Shown here in pieces: positions 16,320 through 24,184 of a stretch of DNA of 39,406 nucleotides. This DNA is from Nocardia arthritidis NBRC 100137 (lineage in GTDB: Bacteria; Actinomycetota; Actinomycetes; Mycobacteriales; Mycobacteriaceae), in the NCBI RefSeq assembly GCF_001612765.1, contig NZ_BDBB01000058.1, positions 1-39,406 on the forward strand. The letters are read 5' to 3'. The position numbers and the translations under genes were made by a program. The notes beneath the pieces are model-generated. The model saw only the letters and a program-made list of their open reading frames with translations, made no database searches and was not told where the DNA came from. Position 1 is the stretch's first letter. The number at the start of each line of letters is the position of its first letter.

Positions 16320-16684
16320 AATCGACGGGTCGATATTTTGTCGAGAGCTTTCTCATGTGTGGGAAGAGTTTCGTGTCTTCCTGGGTGGAAGCAGCGCCCT
16401 GACCAGCGGCAGCGCCGATGCGCACCAGTCGGTCGCTCGGCCACCGGGTTGCCGATGCGAGCGGATGATTCCGCTGTGGCGAGAAGTAGCTCTGCGCACG
16501 GCGATGCCGGCGACACGTTGGCGGTCGACTGATGAGCGTTCGCGCCGCGTCGCGGTGATCGGAGATCGACTGTCGCGCAGGATTCGATAGGGCCGCACAA
16601 CCGAGCGTTCGAGCGGCCCAATCGGGCTTCGGGCGCACTCCTCGCTTCAGTCGGCAGTGTGTTCTCGAGGGCGGCTTTATACGC

Positions 16685-16717
16685 GAAAAGGGCGTCCGCC
16701 GGGTTGGCGGACGCCCT
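16685..16717 (-). terminator. Terminator of the histidine-rich membrane-protein gene
   Basis: Perfect 12-bp stem (16689-16700 with 16706-16717) and a 5-nt loop; on the minus strand it is followed by TTTT, a true intrinsic terminator. It lies about 120 bp after the stop of the minus-strand gene. Confidence 0.8.
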
Positions 16718-16838
16718 CTGCTTCCTCGGGCGGTCACGGTCCAATGCGGATCCGTGACAGCGATATCTGTGGCGGAACGCCGCTACGCCGCTGCGGTGCT
16801 GGTGCACCGTGCCGAGGCGTGCGGGATCGGTCTGTCGA

Positions 16839-17588
16839 TCAGGCTTCGGTCACTGCCGCGAATGCCGGAGCGCCCGAACCCTCGGCCGCGGTCGGGACGC
16901 GCTTCGGCTTCACGGCGGCGGGGTCGCGGAACGGGGCTTCGATCACCGCGCGCTCGCGCCACAGGTGATACAGCGCGACGGCGAAGATGGTCGTGCCGAT
17001 CACGTTGGCCAGGAAGTGCCACCAGATGCGGAACGTCGCCGCGCCGGGACCGGGGTCGAGCAGGCCGAAGATGGTAGACAGCCCGATCGCCTTGGTGCCG
17101 AAGGCGACCGTCAGGGTGAGCGCGAGATGCTCGAGCCCGTGGATGCCTTGCATCAACACGCCCATGCGACCCCACTTGCGTGCCTTGCTCTCCACAGCGT
17201 GGTGGGTGACCAGGGCGATGCCGACCAGTCCGGCGAGGAAATGGAAATTGCCCACCAAGTGCAGGATTTCCATGCCGAGTGCCGGCTTCATGTGGTTCAC
17301 CTGGCCGAATCCGTTGGCCAGGCCGGTGCCCCACGGGGTCATCCACGCCGGTGAGTTCGGGTGCTGGATCCAGTACCCGACCTGTGCCACGTGCTCCTGG
17401 AAGTGTCCTATCTGGGCCACAACGCCCAGCGCGATGACACCGAGCGCGGTACGGAACATCCATGGTCGCGGGGGTTTGCGCAACGCGACGACGAGTACGC
17501 CGACGGCCGCCCACATGACGACCATCCAGGCCACCATCAAGATCGCACCTAGGATTTCCAACTCGGTCGCTTCGGCTGTGTGGTTCAT
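16839..17588 (-). CDS. Multi-pass membrane protein with conserved-looking histidine pairs
   Basis: 249 aa with about five to six hydrophobic helices (roughly residues 12-36, 46-60, 104-128, 142-162, 190-208) and a soluble Pro/Lys-rich C-terminal tail. Histidines cluster at helix ends and inside helices: H62/H66 (HFQEH), H76, H99, H110, H116, H129/H130, H150/H154 (HGLEH) and the WWHF motif. Such spacing suggests bound metal or haem, but the sequence matches no oxidase or cytochrome I can name; it may belong to an actinobacterial DUF. AAGGGCGG precedes the ATG. A 17-bp palindrome lies about 60 bp upstream, and a TetR gene precedes it on the same strand, so TetR control is likely. Confidence 0.75.
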   Translation of the reverse strand: MNHTAEATELEILGAILMVAWMVVMWAAVGVLVVALRKPPRPWMFRTALGVIALGVVAQIGHFQEHVAQVGYWIQHPNSPAWMTPWGTGLANGFGQVNHMKPALGMEILHLVGNFHFLAGLVGIALVTHHAVESKARKWGRMGVLMQGIHGLEHLALTLTVAFGTKAIGLSTIFGLLDPGPGAATFRIWWHFLANVIGTTIFAVALYHLWRERAVIEAPFRDPAAVKPKRVPTAAEGSGAPAFAAVTEA

Positions 17589-17646
17589 GAGAACCGCCCT
17601 TCTGCGCGCCCTCCGGCAACGGCGACGGATGGGGGACTGCTATGGA

Positions 17647-17663
17647 AACGCGTGGAACGCGTT
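17647..17663. promoter_or_regulatory. 17-bp palindrome, candidate TetR operator
   Basis: AACGCG and CGCGTT flank a TGGAA centre in the 167-bp gap between the TetR stop and the membrane-protein start. The perfect arms and position suit an operator for the adjacent regulator. Confidence 0.45.
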
Positions 17664-17755
17664 GCCCGCAAGATACAAGGTGCCGGCGTCATCTGTCCGA
17701 GATTTCCGAATGCGCTGGAGTAGCGACCAATTGGTTCGTGTAATACAGCGCATGA

Positions 17756-18376
17756 TCAGAACGGTCGCAGAAAGCCTTCGACGATGCGATGGGCGCGGTC
17801 GGCGGCCTCCGGAACGTCGAGCCGCAGCGCGGTATTGGTGGCGCACAGCACCGCATCGATCTGGAACGCGACCAGATCCGCGTCCAGTTCGGCGATCTCA
17901 CCGGCGGACGCCGCCGAGCGCAGCTCCCGCGCCAGTAGCCCTACCCACGCTCGCTGATCGCGGAACAGGGCATCGCGCACCGGTCCCGGTTTGCTGTCGA
18001 ACTCGGCCATGGTCGCGACGCGGAAGCAGCCGCCCGGGAACAGCGGTGTCTCGGCGTAGACCATCCAGTGGTCGAGCAAGGCTCGCAGCCGAGCGACGCC
18101 GTGCGGCGCGGAACGGGCCGGTTCGACGACCGCTTCCACGAACCGGTCGCGCGCGTGATCCACGGCGGCCAGTTGCAGATCTTCCTTGGTGCGGAAGAGG
18201 GTCTGGATTCCCGCCTTGCTCAGCCCGGTGTCGGCGGCCAGCCTGCCGAAGCTGAGGCCGTCCAATCCGTCCAGCGAGGCGATGTCGACTGCCTGCCGCA
18301 GCACCGTGGCTCGAGTTCGCGCACCGCGCAGCAGTCGCTTGTCGGTGATCTCAGCGGTGTGCGGGGCACTTTCCAT
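17756..18376 (-). CDS. TetR/AcrR-family transcriptional regulator
   Basis: 206 aa. Residues about 15-62 are the TetR helix-turn-helix: RGARTRATVLRQAVDIASLD, GLDGLSFGRLAADTGLS and KAGIQTLFRTKEDL. The C-terminal domain (WMVYAETPLFPGGCFRVATM onward) resembles the TetR group whose ligand domain carries the conserved FPGGCF motif. It lies 14 bp after the phosphoketolase stop on the same strand, but TACGAT 7 nt before its ATG and the lack of a ribosome site suggest its own leaderless transcript. Likely targets: its own locus and the histidine-rich membrane protein next door. Ligand unknown. Confidence 0.9.
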   Translation of the reverse strand: MESAPHTAEITDKRLLRGARTRATVLRQAVDIASLDGLDGLSFGRLAADTGLSKAGIQTLFRTKEDLQLAAVDHARDRFVEAVVEPARSAPHGVARLRALLDHWMVYAETPLFPGGCFRVATMAEFDSKPGPVRDALFRDQRAWVGLLARELRSAASAGEIAELDADLVAFQIDAVLCATNTALRLDVPEAADRAHRIVEGFLRPF

Positions 18377-18383
18377 ACGGTCG

Positions 18384-18389
18384 ATCGTA
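18384..18389 (-). promoter_or_regulatory. -10 box of a leaderless tetR transcript
   Basis: TACGAT on the minus strand, 7 nt before the ATG, inside the short gap after the phosphoketolase gene. Confidence 0.5.
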
Positions 18390-18390
18390 C

Positions 18391-20865
18391 TTACTCGTGG
18401 CCACTCCCGTAGGGCCAGCTCCAGTCGGCTACCTCAGGGATGTCCGCACCGTGTTCCCTGGTCCACGCGCGAGCCCTCCAGCGCGCGTCGACCATCTCCT
18501 GGCGCAGCCCAGCGGCGCGCTCACGCAAGCTGGACACCCGATCGATCACGTCCATGACGAGGTGGTAGCGGTCCAGGTCGTTGAGCATCACCATGTCGAA
18601 CGGCGTGGTCGTCGTGCCCCGCTCCTTGTAGCCGCGGACGTGCAGTTCGCCGTGGTTGGTGCGCCGATAGGTCAGCCGGTGCACCAGCCACGGATAGCCG
18701 TGGAAGGCGAAGATCACCGGGCGGTCCCGCGTGAACAGCGTGTCGAACTCGCGGTCGGGCAGGCCGTGCGGATGTTCGTCCTTCGGTTGCAGCCGCATCA
18801 GGTCGACCACGTTGACCACCCGGACACGCAGCTCCGGCAGCCGCTCGCGCAGGATCGCGGCCGCGGCGAGGGTCTCCAGCGTCGGTACGTCGCCCGCGCA
18901 GGCGAGCACCACATCCGGTGTGGTGCCCTCCTCGTCCCGGTGGCCCGCCCACGGCCAGATGCCGATCCCGCGCGCGCAGTGCTCGGCGGCTTCGGAGACC
19001 GACAGCCAGTCGGCCTGCGGCTGCTTGCCCGCGACCACCACGTTGACGTAGTGCCGGGAGCGCAGGCAGTGGTCATAGGTCGACAGCAGCGTGTTGGCGT
19101 CCGGTGGCAGGTACACCCGTACGATCGAGGCCTTCTTGTTCAGCACCACGTCCAGGAAACCGGGGTCCTGGTGGGTGAAGCCGTTGTGGTCCTGGCGCCA
19201 GACGTGCGAGGACAGCAGGTAGTTCAGGCTGGGAATCGGGCGCCGCCACGGCACCGCCGAGCTGGCGTCGAGCCATTTGGCGTGCTGGTTGAACATCGCG
19301 TCGACGATGTGGATGAAGGCCTCGTAACAGGTGAACACGCCGTGCCTGCCGGTCAGCAGGTAGCCCTCCAGCAACCCCTGGCACATGTGTTCGGACAGCA
19401 CTTCGATCACCCGGCCGGTGCGGTCGAGTTTCTGGTCGCGGGGGTCGATCTCGGCTTGCCAGGCGCGGCCGGTGACCTCGAGGATGTCCTGTAACCGGTT
19501 GCTGGCCAGTTCGTCCGGCGCGAAGGTGAGGAAGTTGTGCGGATTGTGCCTGGTGACCTCTCGCAGCCAGCCGCCGAGCACCCTGGTGGCTTCGTGCTCG
19601 GTCGCGCCCGGCGCGGGCACATCGACGCCGAATTCGCGCCAGTCCGGCAGGCGCAGGTCGCGCAGCAGCGCGCCGCCGTTGGCGACCGGATTGGCGCTCA
19701 TCCGCCGATCGCCGACCGGTACCTGAGCGATCAGTTCCGGCGCCGGTGCGCCGCTGTCGTCGAACAGCTCCTCCGGACGGTAGGAGCGCAGCCACTGCTC
19801 CAGGACCACGCGGTGCCCGGCGTCGGTGCGCGCGCCCGGCAACGGCACCTGGTGCGCCCGGAACGTGCCCTCGACCTGGTCGCCGTCCACCACCGGAGGG
19901 CAGGTCCAGCCCTTGGGTGTGCGCAACACGACCATCGGCCAGGCGGGCCGCGTCACGTCACTGCCGCCGCGCGCGGCGCGCTGGATCCGGTCGATGCGTT
20001 CCATGCTCGTGTCCACCGCCGCGGCCATCGCCTGGTGCACCGCCGCGGGATCGTCGCCCGCGACGACGATCGGCTCGTAGCCGTATCCGCGCAGCAGGGC
20101 GAGCAGTTCCGGTTCCGGGATGCGCGCCAGGATGGTCGGATTGGCGATCTTGTACTCGTTCAGCGCCAGGATCGGCAGCACCGCGCCGTCGCGCGCCGGG
20201 CTGAGGAACTTGTTGGCATGCCAGCTCGTGGCCAGCGGTCCCGTCTCCGCCTCGCCGTCGCCGATCACACAGAACACGGTGAGATCGGGATTGTCCAAGG
20301 CGGCGCCGAACGCGTGCAGCAGCGAATAGCCGAGTTCGCCGCCCTCGTGAAAGGAGCCGGGAGTCTCCGGCGCACAGTGACTCGGCACGCCGCCGGGAAA
20401 GGAGAATTGGCCGAACAGCGCCCCCATGCCCGCGGCATCCTGCGAGATGTGGCTGTAGAGCTCGGAGTAGGTGCCCTCCAGCCAGGCGCACGCGTTCGGG
20501 CCGGGGCCGCCGTGCCCGGGACCCGCGACGAAGACGGCGTTCAGCCCGCGTTGCCGGATCGCGCGATTGGCGTGCGCCCAGACCAGATTCAGGCCGGGCA
20601 CCGTGCCGAAATGCCCGAGCAACCTGGGCTTGATGTGCTCGGAGCGCAGCGGCTCGCGCAGCAACGGATTGGCCATCAGATAGATCTGGCCGACCGCGAG
20701 ATAGTTGGCGGCCCGCCACCACGCGTCGATCGACGCCAGTTCGTCGCGCTCCAACGGGCCCGGCACGTCCGCAAGCCGGTAAGGACGCGGGGCGACGGTC
20801 CGGCCGCCGGTGCTGCCGACGTTGTCCGCCGAGGTGTCACCACCCGCACTTGCCATGTGGGTCAT
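18391..20865 (-). CDS. xfp: Xylulose-5-phosphate / fructose-6-phosphate phosphoketolase
   Basis: 824 aa thiamine-diphosphate enzyme that splits xylulose 5-phosphate (and often fructose 6-phosphate) with phosphate into acetyl phosphate and an aldose phosphate. Whole-length family signatures: WWRAANYLAVGQIYLM, KPRLLGHFGTVPGLN, GPGHGGPGPNA, EGTYSE, FSFPGGVPSH, the thiamine-diphosphate motif GDGEAETGPLATSWHANKF, and C-terminal HDNGFTHQDPG-like, LPPDANTLLS and RGYKERGTTTTPFDM. The start at 20865 is chosen because GAGGAGAG precedes it; an upstream in-frame start would add 27 low-complexity residues without a ribosome site. No acetate kinase or phosphotransacetylase is adjacent. It lies upstream of the TetR gene on the same strand. 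Confidence 0.96.
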   Translation of the reverse strand: MTHMASAGGDTSADNVGSTGGRTVAPRPYRLADVPGPLERDELASIDAWWRAANYLAVGQIYLMANPLLREPLRSEHIKPRLLGHFGTVPGLNLVWAHANRAIRQRGLNAVFVAGPGHGGPGPNACAWLEGTYSELYSHISQDAAGMGALFGQFSFPGGVPSHCAPETPGSFHEGGELGYSLLHAFGAALDNPDLTVFCVIGDGEAETGPLATSWHANKFLSPARDGAVLPILALNEYKIANPTILARIPEPELLALLRGYGYEPIVVAGDDPAAVHQAMAAAVDTSMERIDRIQRAARGGSDVTRPAWPMVVLRTPKGWTCPPVVDGDQVEGTFRAHQVPLPGARTDAGHRVVLEQWLRSYRPEELFDDSGAPAPELIAQVPVGDRRMSANPVANGGALLRDLRLPDWREFGVDVPAPGATEHEATRVLGGWLREVTRHNPHNFLTFAPDELASNRLQDILEVTGRAWQAEIDPRDQKLDRTGRVIEVLSEHMCQGLLEGYLLTGRHGVFTCYEAFIHIVDAMFNQHAKWLDASSAVPWRRPIPSLNYLLSSHVWRQDHNGFTHQDPGFLDVVLNKKASIVRVYLPPDANTLLSTYDHCLRSRHYVNVVVAGKQPQADWLSVSEAAEHCARGIGIWPWAGHRDEEGTTPDVVLACAGDVPTLETLAAAAILRERLPELRVRVVNVVDLMRLQPKDEHPHGLPDREFDTLFTRDRPVIFAFHGYPWLVHRLTYRRTNHGELHVRGYKERGTTTTPFDMVMLNDLDRYHLVMDVIDRVSSLRERAAGLRQEMVDARWRARAWTREHGADIPEVADWSWPYGSGHE

Positions 20866-21060
20866 GCTCCGACTCTCCTCACGTTCGGGTATCGGGGACA
20901 GCGGCGGCGCGAGTGGCCGCCGTCCCGGTCCTGCAACGGTCGCCAATCGGAATCGACAACGCCGGATGGAGATTCACCGCCAGCCTAGCCGGAGCGGGCT
21001 CCCCGCGGCGGTCCGCGCGTGTCGCGGGAAGCTCGCCCCGCCCGGCGCCCGTTCGTGGTC

Positions 21061-21066
21061 TAGGGT
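21061..21066 (+). promoter_or_regulatory. -10 box of a leaderless FKBP transcript
   Basis: TAGGGT, 7 nt before the ATG at 21074, no Shine-Dalgarno sequence. Confidence 0.4.
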
Positions 21067-21073
21067 CCGCGGC

Positions 21074-21655
21074 ATGCACATTCTCGGAAGGATCATCGGT
21101 ATCGGCGCCCTCGCCGCGACGACCATCGTGCTGGCGGCTTGCGGCTCGGATGACGAGCCGACCGCCACGACCCTCTCCGCGACGAGGACCTCCGCGGCGG
21201 CGGGGCCTTCCCCCGCGCAGCGCCCGGCCACCCAGAGCAAAGGCCGGGAGTGCACCGCCGAGGACATCGGCGTCACCGGTGACTTCGGCGCCGCACCCGC
21301 TATCACCATCCCGGACGACTGCGACCCGCCGAAGCAGTTGATAGTCAAGGACCTGGTCCAGGGCAGCGGACCCGGCGCCGCCGCAGGGCAGCAGCTCACC
21401 ATGAACTACGCGCTGGTCACCTGGTCGGACAAGAAGACGCTGGACAGTTCCTTCGATCGCGGCAAGCCGTTCCAGCTCACCCTCGGGGCGGGCCAGGTCA
21501 TCGACGGCTGGGACCAGGGACTCGTCGGCGTCCGGGAAGGCTCGCGCAGGTTGTTGATCGTGCCGCCGGAGCTGGGCTACGGCGCGGGCGGGCGGGGCAT
21601 CGCGCCGTACGAGACGCTGGTCTTCGTCACCGACGCGGTCTCGGTGGGGAAGTAG
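21074..21655 (+). CDS. FKBP-type peptidyl-prolyl isomerase, exported lipoprotein
   Basis: 193 aa. A lipoprotein signal peptide ends in the lipobox LAAC (Cys23), followed by a Thr/Ser/Ala/Pro linker, so the protein is anchored outside the cytoplasmic membrane. The C-terminal 110 residues form one FKBP domain: LIVKDLVQGSGPGA, MNYALVTW, SSFDRGKPFQLTLG, VIDGWDQGLVGV and IVPPELGYGAGG, with the aromatic pocket residues (Tyr, Phe, Asp, Trp) in their usual places, so isomerase activity is expected. It would assist folding of exported proteins. It precedes trigger factor, another prolyl isomerase, though with a 260-bp gap. The start at 21074 is set by the signal peptide; any longer reading adds low-complexity sequence. 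Confidence 0.92.
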   Translation: MHILGRIIGIGALAATTIVLAACGSDDEPTATTLSATRTSAAAGPSPAQRPATQSKGRECTAEDIGVTGDFGAAPAITIPDDCDPPKQLIVKDLVQGSGPGAAAGQQLTMNYALVTWSDKKTLDSSFDRGKPFQLTLGAGQVIDGWDQGLVGVREGSRRLLIVPPELGYGAGGRGIAPYETLVFVTDAVSVGK

Positions 21656-21727
21656 CCCCGTCCCGCGCGGACCGCCGAGCCACCGCCGGATGCAGGTCCG
21701 CTCGGCCGGTCAACTAACCTGGTCGGG

Positions 21728-21919
21728 ATGCGTGGCCTACGCCGCATTCCTCGTCGTCTCGGCCGAGGCCGGGACTCCGGTCCGGATCTGCGCCGGTTGG
21801 GGGAGTGCGGCAGCCAGCGTAGGGCCGCCTCATCCGCCGTTCCGACTTCGGAGTGCCGGGGAGGCACCGCACACCGAACGTCAACCAGTACGAACAACGA
21901 ACAAGGAGCATGTCCGTGA
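21728..21919 (+). CDS. Upstream ORF overlapping the tig start (possible leader peptide)
   Basis: 63 codons, Arg-rich, with cysteines at positions 27, 43 and 62. TAACCT lies 7 nt before its ATG, so it could be a leaderless message. Its TGA overlaps the GTG of tig (GTGA), an arrangement that couples translation. Third-position GC is lower than in neighbouring genes, so it is not an ordinary protein gene; a regulatory upstream ORF is the best reading, chance the alternative. Confidence 0.35.
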   Translation: MRGLRRIPRRLGRGRDSGPDLRRLGECGSQRRAASSAVPTSECRGGTAHRTSTSTNNEQGACP

Positions 21920-23292
21920 AGAGCACCGTCGAGCAGCTGAGCCCGACCCGGGTCCGGATCAATGTCGAGGTGCCCTTCGAGGAGCTGAAGCCCGATTTCG
22001 ACCGCGCGTACAAGGCACTGGCCAAGCAGGTCCGTATCCCCGGCTTCCGTCCCGGTAAGGCGCCCGCGAAGCTGCTCGAAGCCCGCCTCGGTCGCGGCGC
22101 GATCCTGGAGCAGGTGGTCAACGACGCGCTGCCCGGTCGCTACAGCGAGGCCGTCACCACCTCCGAGGTGAAGGTCATCGGCCAGCCGGAGATCGAGATC
22201 ACCAAGATCGAGGACGGTCAGGAGCTCGCCTTCACCGCCGAGGTCGACGTGCGTCCGGAGATCACCCTGCCCGACTACGAGAGCATCGCGGTCACAGTCG
22301 ACGCGTTCACCGTCGGCGACGAGGACATCGAGGAACAGTTGCAGTCGCTGCGCCAGCGCTTCGGCACCCTGACCGGTGTCGAGCGTCCGGTACAGGACGG
22401 CGACTTCGTCTCCATCGATCTCTCGGCGACCGTGGACGGCCAGGAGGTGGCCGAGGCCGCCACGACCGGCCTGTCCCACGAGGTCGGTTCCGGTCAGCTC
22501 ATCGAGGGCCTGGACGAGGCGCTGGTCGGATTGTCGGCGGGCGAGTCGAAGGAGTTCACCTCCACGCTGGTCGCGGGCGAGCACGCGGGCAAGGAGGCGG
22601 TCATCACCGTCACGGTGCAGACCGTCAAGGAGCGCGAGCTGCCCGAGGCCGACGACGAGTTCGCCCAGCTGGCCAGCGAATTCGACACGCTGGAGGAGCT
22701 GAAGGCCGATCTGCGCAGCCGGGTCGAGCGGGTCAAGAAGGTGCAGCAGGCGGGTGAGATCCGCGACAAGGTGCTCGACACCCTGCTCGAGCAGGTCGAG
22801 GTGCCGCTGCCCGAGGCCGTGGTGAAGGCCGAGATCGACGCCGTGACCCACGACGCGGTGCACGGCTTCGATCACGACGAGGCCAAGTTCGCCGAGGCGC
22901 TCGAGGCGCAGGGCAGCACCCGCGAGGAGTTCGACACCGAGACCAAGGAGGCCGCCGAGAAATCGGTCAAGACCCAGCTGCTGCTGGACGCGATCGCCGA
23001 GGCGGAGGGCACCCAGGTCGGCCAGGAGGAGCTCACCGAGCGGATCCTGTTCCAGGCGCAGCGCTACGGCATGGCGCCGGAGCAGTTCATCCAGCAAGTG
23101 CAGCAGGCCGGCCAGCTCGGCGCGGTGTTCGCGGACGTGCGCCGCGGCAAGGCGCTGGCGGGCGTGGTCGGCAAGGTGACCGTCACCGACTCCGCGGGCA
23201 ACACGGTGGATACCGCCGAAATGTTCGGCGCTCCCACCGATTCCGCGGACGAGGACCAGGCCGCCGAGACGGCCGCGGCGGACGCCGAATAA
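21916..23292 (+). CDS. tig: Trigger factor, ribosome-associated chaperone and prolyl isomerase
   Basis: 458 aa. Binds ribosomal protein L23 at the exit tunnel and shields nascent chains. N-terminal ribosome-binding domain with FRPGKAP (GFRxGxxP signature), central FKBP-like domain (about residues 155-240; VQDGDFVSIDLSATVDG, GLDEALVGLSAGES) and helical C-terminal arms. The acidic end rich in Asp, Glu and Ala is usual in actinobacteria. The GTG at 21916 is chosen because AAGGAG lies 7 nt before it and it gives the standard start MKSTVEQLSPTRVRI; the ATG at 21910 would sit 1 nt from that ribosome site. It leads the tig-clpP1-clpP2-clpX cluster and is followed by its own terminator. Confidence 0.97.
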   Translation: MKSTVEQLSPTRVRINVEVPFEELKPDFDRAYKALAKQVRIPGFRPGKAPAKLLEARLGRGAILEQVVNDALPGRYSEAVTTSEVKVIGQPEIEITKIEDGQELAFTAEVDVRPEITLPDYESIAVTVDAFTVGDEDIEEQLQSLRQRFGTLTGVERPVQDGDFVSIDLSATVDGQEVAEAATTGLSHEVGSGQLIEGLDEALVGLSAGESKEFTSTLVAGEHAGKEAVITVTVQTVKERELPEADDEFAQLASEFDTLEELKADLRSRVERVKKVQQAGEIRDKVLDTLLEQVEVPLPEAVVKAEIDAVTHDAVHGFDHDEAKFAEALEAQGSTREEFDTETKEAAEKSVKTQLLLDAIAEAEGTQVGQEELTERILFQAQRYGMAPEQFIQQVQQAGQLGAVFADVRRGKALAGVVGKVTVTDSAGNTVDTAEMFGAPTDSADEDQAAETAAADAE

Positions 23293-23339
23293 TTTCATGG
23301 AATGTCGGCGTGCTCGACGCCCGAGAGGTGCGCTGATTG

Positions 23340-23350
23340 CGCTGTGAGCG
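23340..23350. promoter_or_regulatory. ClgR-like box between tig and clpP1
   Basis: CGCTGTGAGCG; its complement CGCTCACAGCG fits the core CGCYNANRGCG described for the ClgR activator of clp genes in Corynebacterium, though the flanks on one side do not. It lies before the tig terminator, about 150 bp from the clpP1 start, an awkward distance. Confidence 0.3.
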
Positions 23351-23355
23351 AAGAA

Positions 23356-23385
23356 AGGGCGGTACCGGGAGTTCGGTGCCGCCCT
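23356..23385 (+). terminator. Terminator of tig
   Basis: 12-bp stem (23356-23367 with 23374-23385, one T-G pair) and a 6-nt loop; an outer CGAAG / CTTCG pairing can extend it. Followed by T-rich sequence. Confidence 0.75.
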
Positions 23386-23502
23386 GCTTCGTTAATGTTT
23401 GTGACGACAAGTTGGATAGCCCGCCCGGTGGGGTGTGGCATATCCGACCAGTGATGGCTATGTGGCACTCCGCAACGAGCCGGCGAGAGAAGGCAGGTAT
23501 CC

Positions 23503-24114
23503 GTGACAATCAACCAGGCAGGGGTCATGACAACCGCGACTGCTGGTCTCAACCTCAGTGATTCGGTGTACGAGCGCCTGCTGCGTGAGCGCATCATCTT
23601 CCTGGGCACGCAGGTGGACGACGACATCGCGAACAAGCTGTGCGCACAGATCCTGTTGCTCTCGGCGGAGGATCCCACCAAGGACATCTCGCTCTACATC
23701 AACTCGCCGGGCGGCTCGGTGACGGCGGGCATGGCCATCTACGACACGATGCAGTTCGCCGAGTGCGACATCGCCACCTATGGCATGGGCCTGGCCGCGT
23801 CGATGGGGCAGTTCCTGCTCACCGCGGGCACCAAGGGCAAGCGCTACGCGCTGCCGCACGCGCGCATCATGATGCACCAGCCGTCCGCGGGGATCGGCGG
23901 CTCCGCGGCCGACATCGCGATCATGGCCGAGCAGTTCGCGCACACCAAGCGCGAGCTGAACGAGCTGCAGGCGCTGCACACCGGCAAGTCGGTCGAGCAG
24001 GTCACCACCGACGCCGACCGTGACCGCTGGTTCACCGCGTCCGAAGCCCTGGAGTACGGCTTCATCGACCACGTGATCAGCCACGCGAATCAGGCCAACG
24101 GCGCCAAGAAGTAA
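23503..24114 (+). CDS. clpP1: ATP-dependent Clp protease proteolytic subunit 1
   Basis: 203 aa. Serine peptidase that forms mixed rings with ClpP2 and degrades substrates unfolded by ClpX or ClpC. Catalytic triad visible: Ser100 in GLAASMGQ, His125 in MMHQP and Asp170 in TTDADRDRW. Signature YINSPGGSVTAGMAIYDTMQ is present, and the end TASEALEYGFIDHVI is typical. GTG at 23503 is used (AGAAGG upstream); the in-frame ATG at 23527 after GGCAGGGG is equally possible and would give 195 aa. The N-terminus of actinobacterial ClpP1 is usually processed. Forms an operon with clpP2, 70 bp downstream. Confidence 0.96.
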   Translation: MTINQAGVMTTATAGLNLSDSVYERLLRERIIFLGTQVDDDIANKLCAQILLLSAEDPTKDISLYINSPGGSVTAGMAIYDTMQFAECDIATYGMGLAASMGQFLLTAGTKGKRYALPHARIMMHQPSAGIGGSAADIAIMAEQFAHTKRELNELQALHTGKSVEQVTTDADRDRWFTASEALEYGFIDHVISHANQANGAKK

Positions 24115-24184
24115 CGCACCGGATCACCCACAGGCCCCCGGACACCTCGAACGTCCGGCCGCCGCACCGACTTTGGAGACGAAG

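Larger units (their letters stand above)
16219..16838. other. 620-bp gap: palindrome and terminator, no convincing gene
   Basis: Holds the fifth 26-bp palindrome (16294-16319), a small GACCCGTGGGTC inverted repeat just before it (16275-16286), and the terminator of the membrane-protein gene (16685-16717). Open frames here have poor third-position GC and resemble nothing known. I see no RNA gene. Confidence 0.6.

Noticed and set aside
16313..16807. Two overlapping minus-strand open frames of 139 and 164 codons in the gap before the membrane-protein gene
   Set aside because: Mixed third-position GC, no ribosome site, and they run through the terminator of the membrane-protein gene.
21656..21915. 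tRNA genes, sometimes found near tig in mycobacteria
   Set aside because: No T-loop GGTTCRANNCC pattern and no acceptor-stem pairing could be found in the region.
21577..23298. Open frame of about 570 codons antisense to tig
   Set aside because: Leu/Gly-rich low-complexity product; the sense frame is an unmistakable trigger factor.
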